Assembly (NCBI RefSeq): GCF_004025585.1
Contig: NZ_QTZO01000007.1
Coordinates: forward strand, 1 to 64,000
Origin: Pseudodesulfovibrio sp. S3
GTDB taxonomy: Bacteria > Desulfobacterota > Desulfovibrionia > Desulfovibrionales > Desulfovibrionaceae
DNA length: 64,000 nt
Reading direction: 5' to 3'
Positions within the stretch are counted from its first letter, which is position 1. Every line of letters begins with the position of its first letter. Below are positions 44,116 to 53,685 of this stretch, piece after piece. The notes beneath the pieces were generated by a model. That model was not told the DNA's origin. It saw only the letters and a program-made list of their open reading frames with translations, and made no database searches. Both the position numbers and the translations under genes were made by a program.

Positions 44116-45638
44116 GAATACACTTCCTCAATGGCCTTGAGTGCCGCTTCGACGTCGGAGAAATGCCGTTTGGTCGTGCCGATGACCTGGTAGTCCTCAT
44201 GGCCCTTGCCTGCGATGAGCAGCGCGTCGCCGGGTTCCATTTCGGCCACGGCCATGGTGATGGCGGCCTGCCGGTTCGGGTGTTCCAGTACGTGTTTGGC
44301 CCGCGCCAGACCGGGCCGGGCGTCGTCCATGATCGCTTCGGGCTCTTCGGTGCGGGGGTTGTCCGAGGTGAGCACCGCCACGTCCGCATACCGGGCGGCG
44401 GATTCGGCCATGAGCGGTCGTTTGGCCTTGTCGCGGTCGCCGCCGCAGCCGAACACCGTGATCAGTCGCTTGAAATTGAGTCCCTTGAGGGTGTGCTGCA
44501 CGTTTTCCAGGGCGTCCGGGGTGTGGGCAAAGTCAACGAAGATGTCGAGTTGCCGGTCGTTCATGACCCGTTCGAGGCGACCGGGTACGCCGGGGAAAGT
44601 GGACAGTTTGCGCATGTCCTTGCAGTTGAGGCCCAGTTGCAGGCCCACGGCCTGTGCGGCCAGCAGGTTCATGGCGTTGAACGAACCCACCAGCGGGGAG
44701 TGTATCACCCAGCTTTTGCCTTTGTAGGAGGTTTCAAGCTCCATGCCCTGGCCGGTCATGGACATGATCCGTCCGCTGACCAGTTGCCTGTTGCCCACTT
44801 CATGCTCCACAAGGGAGGTGTCGCCGATGCCGTATCCGATGCCGTCCTCGCACTCGGTCAGGAGGCGGCGGCCGTACGGGTCGTTGTAGTTGAGGACGCC
44901 GGGCTTGCCGGGGCGGAGGTAGTCCTTGAACAACAGGGATTTGGCGCGGAAGTATTCTTCCATGGAGCCGTGGTAGTCCAGGTGGTCCTGGGTGAGATTG
45001 GTGAACACGGCCGCGTCGAAGTCCAGTCCGGCCACCCTGTATTGGTCCAGGGCGTGGGAGGAGACCTCCATGATGGCCACGTCAACGTCCGCCTTTTTCA
45101 TGTTGAAGAGGAGCTCGTGGATCATCCAGCAGTCCGGGGTGGTCAGGGGAGCATCCATGGCAAAACCGGGCCAGCGGTAGTTGACCGTGCCAAGGACGCC
45201 GACCTTCAGTCCGCTGGAGACCAGCAGGTGTTCCAGGATGTAGGAGGTGGTCGTCTTGCCGTTGGTGCCGGTGATGCCCACCAGCTTGAGATCACGGTCC
45301 ATGACGTGGAAGTAGGCGCGGGCCAGTTCGCCCAGGGCCACGGCCGGATTTTCCACGTAAACGGCCACGGCCTTGTGCTCCACCACAGGAGCTACCAGGT
45401 CGCGGGCGGACTCGGGGGCCACTATGTAGCGCGCGCCGTTGTCCAGGGCGTTGGGGATGTAGTCTAGGCCGCGAACGGCTGTTCCGGGCATTGCCACGAA
45501 ACATTCGTCGCTCTGAATCTTGCGTGAATCAGTGCGCACCACCATGCCTTTTGCCGCTTTGTCCAACAGGGTTTGAAATTCCATGACGCCCTGATCCTTT
45601 TCCTTTCCGCTATGAGAGCCAGAGAACAAAAACATCAT
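44112..45638 (-). CDS. murE: UDP-MurNAc-L-Ala-D-Glu-meso-diaminopimelate ligase
   Basis: A 508-residue Mur ligase. The ATP loop is ITGTNGKTTTSYIL. The DNPRTEEPEAI segment contains the DNPR motif that marks meso-diaminopimelate specificity, so the wall is the usual Gram-negative type. The ATG at 45638 has AAAGGAGG 6-7 bases upstream and overlaps the ftsI end by 29 bases; the ATG at 45584 (MEFQTLL) is closer to the usual start but has a weaker site. Confidence 0.95.
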   Translation of the reverse strand: MMFLFSGSHSGKEKDQGVMEFQTLLDKAAKGMVVRTDSRKIQSDECFVAMPGTAVRGLDYIPNALDNGARYIVAPESARDLVAPVVEHKAVAVYVENPAVALGELARAYFHVMDRDLKLVGITGTNGKTTTSYILEHLLVSSGLKVGVLGTVNYRWPGFAMDAPLTTPDCWMIHELLFNMKKADVDVAIMEVSSHALDQYRVAGLDFDAAVFTNLTQDHLDYHGSMEEYFRAKSLLFKDYLRPGKPGVLNYNDPYGRRLLTECEDGIGYGIGDTSLVEHEVGNRQLVSGRIMSMTGQGMELETSYKGKSWVIHSPLVGSFNAMNLLAAQAVGLQLGLNCKDMRKLSTFPGVPGRLERVMNDRQLDIFVDFAHTPDALENVQHTLKGLNFKRLITVFGCGGDRDKAKRPLMAESAARYADVAVLTSDNPRTEEPEAIMDDARPGLARAKHVLEHPNRQAAITMAVAEMEPGDALLIAGKGHEDYQVIGTTKRHFSDVEAALKAIEEVYS

Positions 45639-47571
45639 CCGCTCCCTCCTTTGTTCGGTTTCCCGGCCATGGCAGCCCTGCAGAGGGCTGCTGGCGTTTG
45701 ACCGTCATCCCCTGGCCCTTGAGCACAGGGACTATTCCCATTTTTGCCAATAGTTCCAAAGCCCGCCGCACAGGCATTCCCTCAATGTCCGGGACTTTGT
45801 CCGTGACGGTCTGAGGCATTGGTGCGTCCATTGTCTGATTGAGCGGTTCGTTCTCCAATCCGTCCACCGACACGCTTTCCTCGACGTTGGCGTGCAAGGT
45901 TTCGGACAACTGGCCGTGGTAGGCCAGGGTGCGCACGGTCACTTCCCGGCAGACCGGGGCCGCGACCATGGAGCCGTAATTGGCCTTTTGCGGTTCGTCG
46001 ATCATGGTGATGACCAGCAACTCCGGTTCCTCGGCCGGGACCAGAGCCACGAAAGAGGAAAGGTACTGGTTGCCGTACCCGCCGTTCTTGGAGGCCTTCT
46101 GGGCCGTGCCGGTCTTGCCCGCCATGGTGATTCCCTCGATGAGCGCACTGCGACCGGTGCCGTCCTCATGGACCACGTCCTTCATCATGGAGAGTACCGC
46201 GGCAGTGGTCTCGGGGCGGAAGATCTGGATGGTGGCGTTCTTGCGGTCCGTTGCCGGGAACTTGATCAGGTTGAGTTCCTTGGTGGCTCCCTGGTTGGCG
46301 ATGCAGAGGAAGGCGCGGGCCATTTGCAGGGCCGTGACGCCTATGGCCTGGCCGAAGCTGATGGCAGCCAGGTCCACGGAGGTCCATTTGCTCGGAGGCA
46401 TGAGGATGCCGACGGATTCGCCGGGAAGGCCGATGTTGGTCTTTTCGCCGAATCCGAGTTTGGAAAGATAGTCGTAATAGACGCCGGCGCCGAGGTCCAT
46501 GCCGATCTTGGCCGAGCCGATGTTGGAGGAGTAGCGGAGCACCTTGTGGGCAGGCAGCCATCTTGCGGGGTGGGTGTCCCGGATGACTTTGCGGGCCACG
46601 GTCCAGCGGCCGTTTTCGCAATCGATCAGGGTGTCCGGGGTGATGACGTTTTCTTCCAGGGCGGCAGCGAACAGGAAGGGCTTCATGCTGGACCCTGGTT
46701 CGTAGATGTCAGTCAGGGACCGGAGCCTGCGCTGTGCCGGAGTGGAGGCGCGCACCGTGTTCGGATTGAAGAAGGGCTGGTTGGCCATGGCCAGGATGTC
46801 GCCGGATTTGACGTCCACGACCATGACGATGCCTGCCTTGGCATCGTATTTGGCGATGGAATTGGCCAGGGCCTGTTCCGCGGCGTGCTGGATGTGGGTG
46901 TCGATGGTCAGGCGCACGTCCAGGCCGTTGATATCCACTTCGCGGCCGTGGGCGTCCAGGTACATGTGCCGTCCCATGGCATCGCGTTGGACCACGAATT
47001 CGGCCTTGCCGGGGGTGAGCCTGTCATTGAGGGCGTATTCGATGCCCTCGCGGCCCCGACCGTCGATGTCCACGAAGCCGAGGAGTTGGCCTGCCAAATG
47101 ACCGTTGGGGTAGATGCGGGAAAATTCACTCGTCAGGCGGATGCCCTTGACGTCGGCCTTGACCACGGCAGCGGCCTCGCGGTCAGTGACCTGCCGCTTG
47201 ATCCAGATGAACTTCTTTGAGGACTTGAGCTTCCTGTAAACCGAGGAACGGGAAAGCTTGAGGTCGCGGGAAAGGACATCGGCAGCCACGTCGATATTTT
47301 CGATCTCGTAGGGACGGATAAAAATGGATTTGGCCTCCACGGACGTAGCCAGCATCTGACCGTTGCGGTCGAAGATGCGGCCCCGTTCACCGTATTCGTA
47401 TTCGGCGGCGAGGCTTTGCCTGGAGGCCATTTCGGCCAAGATGTCGCCTTCATGGAGTTGTATCCATCCGGCGCGAACCCACAGAGCACAAAGTGCAACC
47501 GAAAACAGGGTCATTACAAACCCTATCTTGATCCCACTGTGATCCGTGCGCCCCTTGCTGTCCTTTGCCAT
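45610..47571 (-). CDS. ftsI: Septal transpeptidase FtsI/PBP3 with a C-terminal PASTA domain
   Basis: A 653-residue class B penicillin-binding protein. One membrane segment (about 15-32) and a dimerisation domain precede the transpeptidase part, with SSMKPF (catalytic Ser), YSSNIGSAK and AGKTGTAQ. The last 65 residues, from PDIEGMPVRRALELLAKMG, form a PASTA-type module that is absent from the E. coli protein. It crosslinks septal peptidoglycan. 51 bases separate it from ftsL. Confidence 0.95.
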   Translation of the reverse strand: MAKDSKGRTDHSGIKIGFVMTLFSVALCALWVRAGWIQLHEGDILAEMASRQSLAAEYEYGERGRIFDRNGQMLATSVEAKSIFIRPYEIENIDVAADVLSRDLKLSRSSVYRKLKSSKKFIWIKRQVTDREAAAVVKADVKGIRLTSEFSRIYPNGHLAGQLLGFVDIDGRGREGIEYALNDRLTPGKAEFVVQRDAMGRHMYLDAHGREVDINGLDVRLTIDTHIQHAAEQALANSIAKYDAKAGIVMVVDVKSGDILAMANQPFFNPNTVRASTPAQRRLRSLTDIYEPGSSMKPFLFAAALEENVITPDTLIDCENGRWTVARKVIRDTHPARWLPAHKVLRYSSNIGSAKIGMDLGAGVYYDYLSKLGFGEKTNIGLPGESVGILMPPSKWTSVDLAAISFGQAIGVTALQMARAFLCIANQGATKELNLIKFPATDRKNATIQIFRPETTAAVLSMMKDVVHEDGTGRSALIEGITMAGKTGTAQKASKNGGYGNQYLSSFVALVPAEEPELLVITMIDEPQKANYGSMVAAPVCREVTVRTLAYHGQLSETLHANVEESVSVDGLENEPLNQTMDAPMPQTVTDKVPDIEGMPVRRALELLAKMGIVPVLKGQGMTVKRQQPSAGLPWPGNRTKEGADDVFVLWLS

Positions 47572-47622
47572 CAGTATTCCCTGTTTCCCACTGTGGCGGC
47601 GCGTGTATGGCTCAGCGCGTCG

Positions 47623-47904
47623 CTATTGTGAGGCTATGCGTCGTATCTGGCCCGGCGCAGCCACTCCCAGGCCGAGTTGGCCCGCGAGCTTTTTGAGCCG
47701 ATAGGGTGAAACCAGGTTGTTCCTCTCAACCGTCAGTTTCACGGCCAGATCCTCTTTCTGGCCCAGGCTCATCTCCATCTTGCGCAGATCGTATGCCAGA
47801 TCCATGCGCTCGATGTTCAACCAAACCGCTCCCAAACCCAGAGTGAGAGCCATGCCCAGCAGGCAGAGCACCATCCAGAGGAGCGTCTTGTCGGTCTTGC
47901 TCAT
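47623..47904 (-). CDS. ftsL: FtsL-like division protein
   Basis: A 93-residue single-pass protein with a membrane segment (TLLWMVLCLLGMALTLGLG), followed by a coiled-coil stretch (DLRKMEMSLGQKEDLAVKL). Sequence similarity is low in this family; position between rsmH and ftsI and the topology support the call. It starts inside the rsmH stop codon (ATGA). Confidence 0.8.
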   Translation of the reverse strand: MSKTDKTLLWMVLCLLGMALTLGLGAVWLNIERMDLAYDLRKMEMSLGQKEDLAVKLTVERNNLVSPYRLKKLAGQLGLGVAAPGQIRRIASQ

Positions 47905-48881
47905 GCGTCTTCTCCGTCGGGACCGAGTTTTTCCGCGATTCGGAGTTTGGCACTCCTGGCGCGGGGATTACCGTCCCGCTCAGCTTCCGAGGCGACCATC
48001 GGTTTCTTGGTGAGCACTTTCATTTCGGGCACGCCGCCGCAGGTGCAGTGGAGTTGATGCGGGGGGCATTTGCACCCTTTGGCGGCATCCCGAAATGCGT
48101 GCTTCACGGCCCTGTCCTCCAGGGAGTGAAACGAAATAATGGCCAACCTTGCGCCCGGTTTCAGGCGTCCGACTATGGTTTCAAGGTAATGTTCAAGTTC
48201 CTCAGTTTCCCTGTTGACCGCTATTCGCAGTCCTTGGAAGGTGCGGGTCGCCGGATGATTGCGGGCTGTGTGCCGCATCTTGGGCGGATATGCCAGCCGC
48301 ACTATCTCGGCCAGCTGAAGCGTCCTCGTGATCGCTTTGTTTTCCCGTGCCTTCAATATTGCCGACGCGATTTTTCCGGCCAGGGGGTCTTCCCCGTAGA
48401 CTCGGATGATCCGCGCCAGATCACCGTGTTTCAGCGTATTGACCAGGTCTTCCGCCGAAGGGCCGGAGTCGGGGTCCATGCGCATGTCCAGCGGACCGTC
48501 GTGGATGAAGCTGAATCCCCGGTCGGCTTCGTCCAACTGCATGGAGGAGACGCCGAGATCCAGAACCGCGCCGTCCACCTGATCCCATCCGATCTCGTCC
48601 AGGGCTTCCTCAAACCGGGAAAAGGGCAGGTGGAACAGATGCACTTGATCTGTGAAGTCCACCAGACGCCGTCTTGCCAGCGTCAATGCCTCCTGGTCCC
48701 GGTCAAGCCCTACGAGCTCGGCCTTGCCGCCTGCCGCTTGCAAAAGCGCCAGGCTGTGGCCTCCCATGCCCAGGGTGCCGTCCATGTAACGGCCGCCGGG
48801 GCGTGGTCGTAACCACTCAACCACTTCATGTAAAAGAACCGTCGTGTGCCTTGATGCAGGGTCTACTGCTTCCGGTGTCAT
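47901..48881 (-). CDS. rsmH: 16S rRNA (cytosine-N4) methyltransferase RsmH
   Basis: A 326-residue SAM enzyme that methylates C1402 of 16S rRNA. Characteristic parts are HTTVLLHEVVEWL, YMDGTLGMGGHS, LDLGVSSMQLDEADRGFSF and SFHSLEDRAVKHAF. The ATG overlaps the mraZ stop (TGATG). Confidence 0.96.
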   Translation of the reverse strand: MTPEAVDPASRHTTVLLHEVVEWLRPRPGGRYMDGTLGMGGHSLALLQAAGGKAELVGLDRDQEALTLARRRLVDFTDQVHLFHLPFSRFEEALDEIGWDQVDGAVLDLGVSSMQLDEADRGFSFIHDGPLDMRMDPDSGPSAEDLVNTLKHGDLARIIRVYGEDPLAGKIASAILKARENKAITRTLQLAEIVRLAYPPKMRHTARNHPATRTFQGLRIAVNRETEELEHYLETIVGRLKPGARLAIISFHSLEDRAVKHAFRDAAKGCKCPPHQLHCTCGGVPEMKVLTKKPMVASEAERDGNPRARSAKLRIAEKLGPDGEDA

Positions 48882-49327
48882 CAGAAGGGCAGCGAGACGT
48901 TGTGTTCAGCCAGCTCCGAGGACACGTCATAGTCCTCATCGAGCAGCATTTCGAAGCTTTCCGCGGACCAGATCTCAAATCGCTTGCCTGCACCCAGAAC
49001 CACCACGTCCTTGTCCAGCTTGCCGGATTTACGCAGGTGCGCGGGAATGGCTATGCGTCCCTGCGAGCCGACATGGGTCTCGGTATAACCGGAGTTGAAC
49101 AGGCGGATGGTGTTCTGGAGATCGCGGCTGGGCGTTTTGACCTTTTCCAGTTCGCTTTCAAGCCGGGTCCATTGTTCGGGAGTGATGCCGATGACATGTT
49201 TGTCGTAGATGGTCAGCACGATGGTCGCGTCCGGAAGCTCGGCGCGAATCAAGTCCTTGAACTCAGGCGGCAATATCAGCCGACCCTTGTCGTCCAGACT
49301 TCTGTGTGCGTGACCACGAAACTTCAT
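48881..49327 (-). CDS. mraZ: Transcriptional regulator MraZ
   Basis: A 148-residue protein with two AbrB/MraZ-type domains. The two copies of the signature are DDKGRLILPPEF in the first half and GSQGRIAIPAHLRK in the second. It represses the dcw operon it heads in E. coli. The start at 49327 has GGAGG 6 bases upstream. A run of phased MraZ boxes stands just upstream. Confidence 0.95.
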   Translation of the reverse strand: MKFRGHAHRSLDDKGRLILPPEFKDLIRAELPDATIVLTIYDKHVIGITPEQWTRLESELEKVKTPSRDLQNTIRLFNSGYTETHVGSQGRIAIPAHLRKSGKLDKDVVVLGAGKRFEIWSAESFEMLLDEDYDVSSELAEHNVSLPF

Positions 49328-49350
49328 CAAATCCTCCGGAACAATTTCAA

Positions 49351-49396
49351 TCCACATCTTTACACATTCTGTACACTAAATTCCACTTCTTCCCAC
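49351..49396 (-). promoter_or_regulatory. MraZ operator: five phased direct repeats
   Basis: On the minus strand, pentamers GTGGG (49392-49396), GTGGA (49382-86), GTGTA (49372-76), GTGTA (49361-65) and GTGGA (49351-55) follow at 10, 10, 11 and 10-base steps. Known MraZ boxes are TGGGN repeats with 5-base spacers, the same period. The remaining gap up to pyk shows no gene. Confidence 0.8.
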
Positions 49397-49609
49397 CTCT
49401 GCTCGAATTTCAAGGGAAAGTCAACCTCCCAAAACGAAATGATCGGCAAAGATCGTCGAGTCTCATTGATTTTTTTTGGTCAGGAGCCTAGACTTGCTTC
49501 AATCTGAAACGAACGTTCTTTGTGAAAATACTGTAAATACAAAATGTAAGACATTTATTCCGGCTTAGGCGGCGTCTTCTCGCAGTCGAACCGGGACAAG
49601 GAGGCTGTC

Positions 49610-51052
49610 ATGGACAGGCACATAAAGATCATCGCCACCCTGGGACCCGGCACTGAAACCTACGAAGCGGTCAAAGCATTGGTGGAGAACGGGGCCAAGA
49701 TTTTTCGGCTCAATTTTTCCCACGGAGGTCGTGAGTTCTTTTCCAAGATGGTGGACATCATCCGCCGACTGGAAGAAGAAACCGGATTGACCCTGACCAT
49801 CCTTCAGGACCTGTCCGGGCCGAAAATTCGTACCTGCGACGTGGGGCTGGGAGCCTTCGAAGTGACCAAGGGAAGTGAGGTTTTGCTGGGAACGCCCGAC
49901 AAGGCTGCGAAAGTGGACGAGCCGTTCATCTGTCTGGATATCCCCGAGATGTTCGCGAGCGTGAAGGTGGGCGATCCCGTGGCCCTGTCCGACGGCATGA
50001 TCCGTTTCAACGTGATCAAGATCGAAGAGGAAAACCTCATTCGTATGGAAGCCACCAATTCCGGCATGTGTCCGCCGCGAAAGGGGATAACCTTCCCGGG
50101 CACCACCACGCCGCTGGCCCCGCTTACGGACAAGGACAAGGCCGATCTGGCCATTGGCATGGACCTGGGCGTGGACGTGGTCGCCATGAGTTTCGTGCAG
50201 AAACCCGACGACATCCGAAATCTGCGTGATGAAATGCTTCAGTATGGACGATGCATTCCCATCATTGCCAAGTTGGAGCGTACCGCTGCCCTGGCCTGCC
50301 TGGGTGAGATCATTCAGGAAGCGGACGGGATCATGGTGGCGCGGGGCGATCTTGGCCTTGAACTCGATCTGGCCGAGTTGCCTGTGGCCCAGAAAAGGAT
50401 CATCAATGCCTGCAACCTGGCGGGCAAGCCGGTCATCGTGGCCACGCAGATGCTGCTTTCCATGGTCAATTCGCCCATGGCCACCAGGGCCGAGACCACG
50501 GACGTGGCCAATGCCATTCTGGACGGCGCTGATTGCGTCATGCTTTCCGAGGAAACGGCCATCGGGCGGTATCCCAGCGAGACCGTCAAGTTCATGCGCA
50601 AGATTGCCTACGAGATCGAGGCGTACATGTTCGAATCCCATCGGGCCGAGCTGGATCGGGGCGGAGAAAAGGACCATCCCTCCACTTTCCTGGCCTATGC
50701 GGCGGCCATGCTGGCGGGCAAGACCAATGCCAAGGCCATTGTCTGCCATTCGACTTCGGGTGCCACATCCAGGCTGCTTTCTTCGTGCAGGCCCAAACAG
50801 TCAATATACGCACTTTCTTCCGACCACACGGTCAGGCACTTCACAAATCTGTCTTGGGGGGTTATTCCTGCCATACCGCTGGACGTCATTCATGACCATC
50901 AGGAACGAGCCGAGGTGTTCGTCCGGCAGTCCCCGGCATTTGAAGAAGGGGATATCGTCATCGTCACGGCGGGGCAGCCCGAGAGGGGCAAGTCCTCGAC
51001 CCAGACCAACGTGGTCAAGTTGTATGAAAAGTCAAGCAAAGAAGTGAGTTAA
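49610..51052 (+). CDS. pyk: Pyruvate kinase
   Basis: A 480-residue glycolytic enzyme making pyruvate and ATP from phosphoenolpyruvate. Visible signatures are KIIATLGPGTET, IFRLNFSHGG, LQDLSGPKIR, MVARGDLGLEL (active site) and VATQMLLSM. GAGGCTGTC precedes the ATG. Its stop overlaps the next start (TAATG). Confidence 0.96.
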   Translation: MDRHIKIIATLGPGTETYEAVKALVENGAKIFRLNFSHGGREFFSKMVDIIRRLEEETGLTLTILQDLSGPKIRTCDVGLGAFEVTKGSEVLLGTPDKAAKVDEPFICLDIPEMFASVKVGDPVALSDGMIRFNVIKIEEENLIRMEATNSGMCPPRKGITFPGTTTPLAPLTDKDKADLAIGMDLGVDVVAMSFVQKPDDIRNLRDEMLQYGRCIPIIAKLERTAALACLGEIIQEADGIMVARGDLGLELDLAELPVAQKRIINACNLAGKPVIVATQMLLSMVNSPMATRAETTDVANAILDGADCVMLSEETAIGRYPSETVKFMRKIAYEIEAYMFESHRAELDRGGEKDHPSTFLAYAAAMLAGKTNAKAIVCHSTSGATSRLLSSCRPKQSIYALSSDHTVRHFTNLSWGVIPAIPLDVIHDHQERAEVFVRQSPAFEEGDIVIVTAGQPERGKSSTQTNVVKLYEKSSKEVS

Positions 51053-52062
51053 TGCGCCCCGACCAGAAACACGACATCCCCGACGGCCTGAATGAAGAGT
51101 ACTACCAGATCAGCGGCGACATCCTGGGCAGTTTCAATAAATACCGTCCTCCCTTGAACATCTTCATGTTCAAGGAGGACGTGGCCCGGGTCATGCCCTT
51201 CTTCAAGGTGGGCGGCAGGTTGACCAACGAGCAGGTGGCCGAGCTGGCAGAGATAACCAAGGAAGGATTGGTCTTTGTTTCCCGCGAAGACCACCCGGTC
51301 TATGTCAAGCATATCAGTTATCAGCTTGATCTGGTGCTGGTGGACAAGAATCTCAAGGAAAAGGAGATCGCGGACATCTTCACCCAGGCCCTGACCCGCA
51401 GGTTGGCGGAGTTTTTCGAGCAGCCTGTGATCCAGGTTTTCGAAAAGCTGTGGGTTGATCTGATGGTCTTGTCCGAATACCTCTACGCCGATATCCGGCG
51501 TGCCCGCGCTCTGGTCCGGCGGCTGCACACCGAACACACTTTGGAAAATCATTCCGTGAATACCGGGTTTCTCGGTGTGGCCCTGTGGGGCAAGCTCAAG
51601 GAAAAGGGATTTGCAGAGGCGGTCAAGCGCAAGAGTTTTGACCGCGTTCTCGCGGGGTTGTTCCTGCATGATCTGGGCATGGCCAAGGTGCCGCTTTTCC
51701 TCCGCACCAAGGACAAGCCCCTCACTGGCGAAGAGCGCAACAAGATCAACGCTCACACCAAGGTGGGTTTCGAGATGTTGAGCAAACTCAACCTGCGTTA
51801 CGCCGAAATCGAGCAGTGCGTATCCGAGCACCACGAGAGGATCAACGGCTCGGGCTATCCGCTCAAGTCGGTCAAGCAGGAGTTCCCCGGCAGATTGACT
51901 GCCGTGGCCGATTCCTTCTGTGCCATGATCAGCAAGCGGCCCTATGCCGAGGCCATGGGCTTTGTTCAGGCCGCATCCGCCCTGGCACAGGACGCCAAGT
52001 ATGACCGTGAAATCACCAAGGCGTTGCAGATGTTGATCATGCTGGATCTCAAGATGAAGTAA
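51052..52062 (+). CDS. HD-GYP-type phosphohydrolase
   Basis: A 336-residue cytosolic protein. The HD pair is LFLHDLGMAK, preceded by ENHSVNTGFL and followed by NKINAHTKVGFEML, with the GYP box HHERINGSGYP. These residues are as in active cyclic-di-GMP phosphodiesterases. The N-terminal half has no recognised sensor domain. Translational coupling to pyk is unusual. Activity not proven. Confidence 0.85.
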   Translation: MRPDQKHDIPDGLNEEYYQISGDILGSFNKYRPPLNIFMFKEDVARVMPFFKVGGRLTNEQVAELAEITKEGLVFVSREDHPVYVKHISYQLDLVLVDKNLKEKEIADIFTQALTRRLAEFFEQPVIQVFEKLWVDLMVLSEYLYADIRRARALVRRLHTEHTLENHSVNTGFLGVALWGKLKEKGFAEAVKRKSFDRVLAGLFLHDLGMAKVPLFLRTKDKPLTGEERNKINAHTKVGFEMLSKLNLRYAEIEQCVSEHHERINGSGYPLKSVKQEFPGRLTAVADSFCAMISKRPYAEAMGFVQAASALAQDAKYDREITKALQMLIMLDLKMK

Positions 52063-52116
52063 GGCTGCTCCCAAAAGGAGTGCCTGAATTATCGCCGCTT
52101 CAATAATGTACACAAG

Positions 52117-52147
52117 AAAAGGCCCGGATGAATTCCAGGCCTTTTTT
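52117..52147 (+). terminator. Terminator of pyk-HD-GYP
   Basis: AAAAGGCC (52117-52124) with GGCCTTTTTT (52138-52147) forms a hairpin extended by GGA/TCC pairs, followed by a T-run. It lies 55 bases after the stop codon. Confidence 0.9.
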
Positions 52148-52287
52148 TAGGTGTTTGTTTCACCGGATTCAGAAAGTTATGGATAAGTGATCCACTCAAA
52201 CTGAGTGGAAGGCTTGTTCCCATTTCATCATGAATTTTCGAGAGGCTATAAGCACGAGTGCCAGTATTTTGGCTTAATCGGTGCGAT

Positions 52288-52776
52288 TTATTTGAAAATC
52301 TGGACCATGTCGCGGGTCATTTCGCGGTACACGTCGGTCACGTAGACCACGCCCATGACCTTTTCGCCTTCCATCACCAAGGCCCAGTCGCGGCGGGACT
52401 TGAGGAACACGTCCAGCACCACCAGGATGGGGTCGTTGGGCTTGAGGATGGGGGGATCGGTGATGATGTATTCGTCCAGCCTGAGTTGAGTGCAGATCAG
52501 GCAGGCGTTGGCGAACTGCTGGTCCCAATCGACCTTGCCGTCGGCCTTGAGGTTGTCGTCCTTGAGGACCGATTGCTTGACCGCCTTGAAGAGCTTCCAC
52601 AGGTTGATGGTGCCTCTGAGCCGTCCGCCCTTGGTCTTGACCACCACCACCTGAGAGTCCGGGGCCTCGATCATGGCCTCGCGCATGACGCGGATGGTTT
52701 CGGCCAGGCTGGCATCTTCCTGTACGGTCGGATATTCGTCGCGCATCATGTCCCAGGCGCGTTTTCTAAGCATCAT
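52288..52776 (-). CDS. CBS-domain protein
   Basis: About 162 residues forming two CBS repeats (DEYPTVQEDASLAETIRVMR, then DEYIITDPPILKPNDPILVV), a fold that usually binds adenine nucleotides. MEGEKVMGVVYVTDVYREM closes the second repeat. The start at 52776 has GGAGG 11 bases upstream, somewhat far; a longer frame to 52965 would overlap the divergent gene. No partner domain. Function unknown. Confidence 0.75.
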   Translation of the reverse strand: MMLRKRAWDMMRDEYPTVQEDASLAETIRVMREAMIEAPDSQVVVVKTKGGRLRGTINLWKLFKAVKQSVLKDDNLKADGKVDWDQQFANACLICTQLRLDEYIITDPPILKPNDPILVVLDVFLKSRRDWALVMEGEKVMGVVYVTDVYREMTRDMVQIFK

Positions 52777-52908
52777 AAGAGCGTATTCCTCCGGTAACTT
52801 GCAATTAAATGGGCCTCTGCTTTCCCATCTCCTACCGCCTGCGCCTTTTTTTGTCCATACCAACAGCTCTGCTGCCCGCTCCTTGACTTGATCTTCGATG
52901 GTGGCGAT

Positions 52909-53685
52909 ATGGATGCCATGCGAAACATCACCATGACATTCATTTTTTTCGGTTTCCTCTTGCATGTGTCACCGGCTTGGGCAGTGGATGCCCTGCCGTT
53001 TGGTCCGGGCGAACGCATGAAATATGAGATCTATTGGGCTTTTATCCATGCGGCAGACGCGGAACTTGAGGTCATGGAGAACGTGGAGATGGACGGCGTG
53101 CCCGCCAGATATTTCCTGGCCAGGGCCAGGTCCGCGTCCTGGATCGATTCCATCTACAAGGTCCGTGACACCATCGAAGCCTGGACCGACATGGGTGTGA
53201 CTTATTCCCTGCGCTACAAAAAAGACCAGAACGAAGGGTCGTACCACAAGAAGGTGGACCTGATTTTCGACAAGACGGCCAATCAGTCCTATCGCTACGC
53301 TCGGGGGAAACTCCAGCACACCATCGATCAGCCCGCGGATGTGTTTGACCCCATGTCCATCCTGTTCAGCTTTCGCAAAATCCCTCTGTACGAAGGGATG
53401 CATTTTGTGGCCAATGTTTCCGACGGGAAGAAGTCCGTGAAGAGCGAAGCCTTTGTCGAGGGCGTGGAGACCGTGAAGACGCCCCGGGGCAAGTTCAAGA
53501 CCTACAAGGTCAAGTTGGATATCAAGCACCTGTCGGGCGTGTTCCAGAAGTCGAAGGATGCGGAACTCTATGTCTGGTTCTCTGCGGACGAGCGGAGGAT
53601 ACCGGTCAAGGTCAAGTCCAAGGTAACGGTTGGGTATTTTACCATGGAACTGGTGGATTACCGCCCGCCCAGGGTTGTCGACTAG
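52909..53685 (+). CDS. DUF3108 exported protein
   Basis: A 258-residue protein with a signal peptide (TMTFIFFGFLLHVSPAWA). The mature part is typical of DUF3108 (PF11306): PFGPGERMKYEIYWAFIHA at the start, DPMSILFSFRKIPL in the middle and DAELYVWFSADERRIPVKVK near the end. The family is periplasmic and of unknown function. The start could be 52909 or 52918. The 3' end overlaps the convergent gene by 4 bases. Confidence 0.8.
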   Translation: MDAMRNITMTFIFFGFLLHVSPAWAVDALPFGPGERMKYEIYWAFIHAADAELEVMENVEMDGVPARYFLARARSASWIDSIYKVRDTIEAWTDMGVTYSLRYKKDQNEGSYHKKVDLIFDKTANQSYRYARGKLQHTIDQPADVFDPMSILFSFRKIPLYEGMHFVANVSDGKKSVKSEAFVEGVETVKTPRGKFKTYKVKLDIKHLSGVFQKSKDAELYVWFSADERRIPVKVKSKVTVGYFTMELVDYRPPRVVD

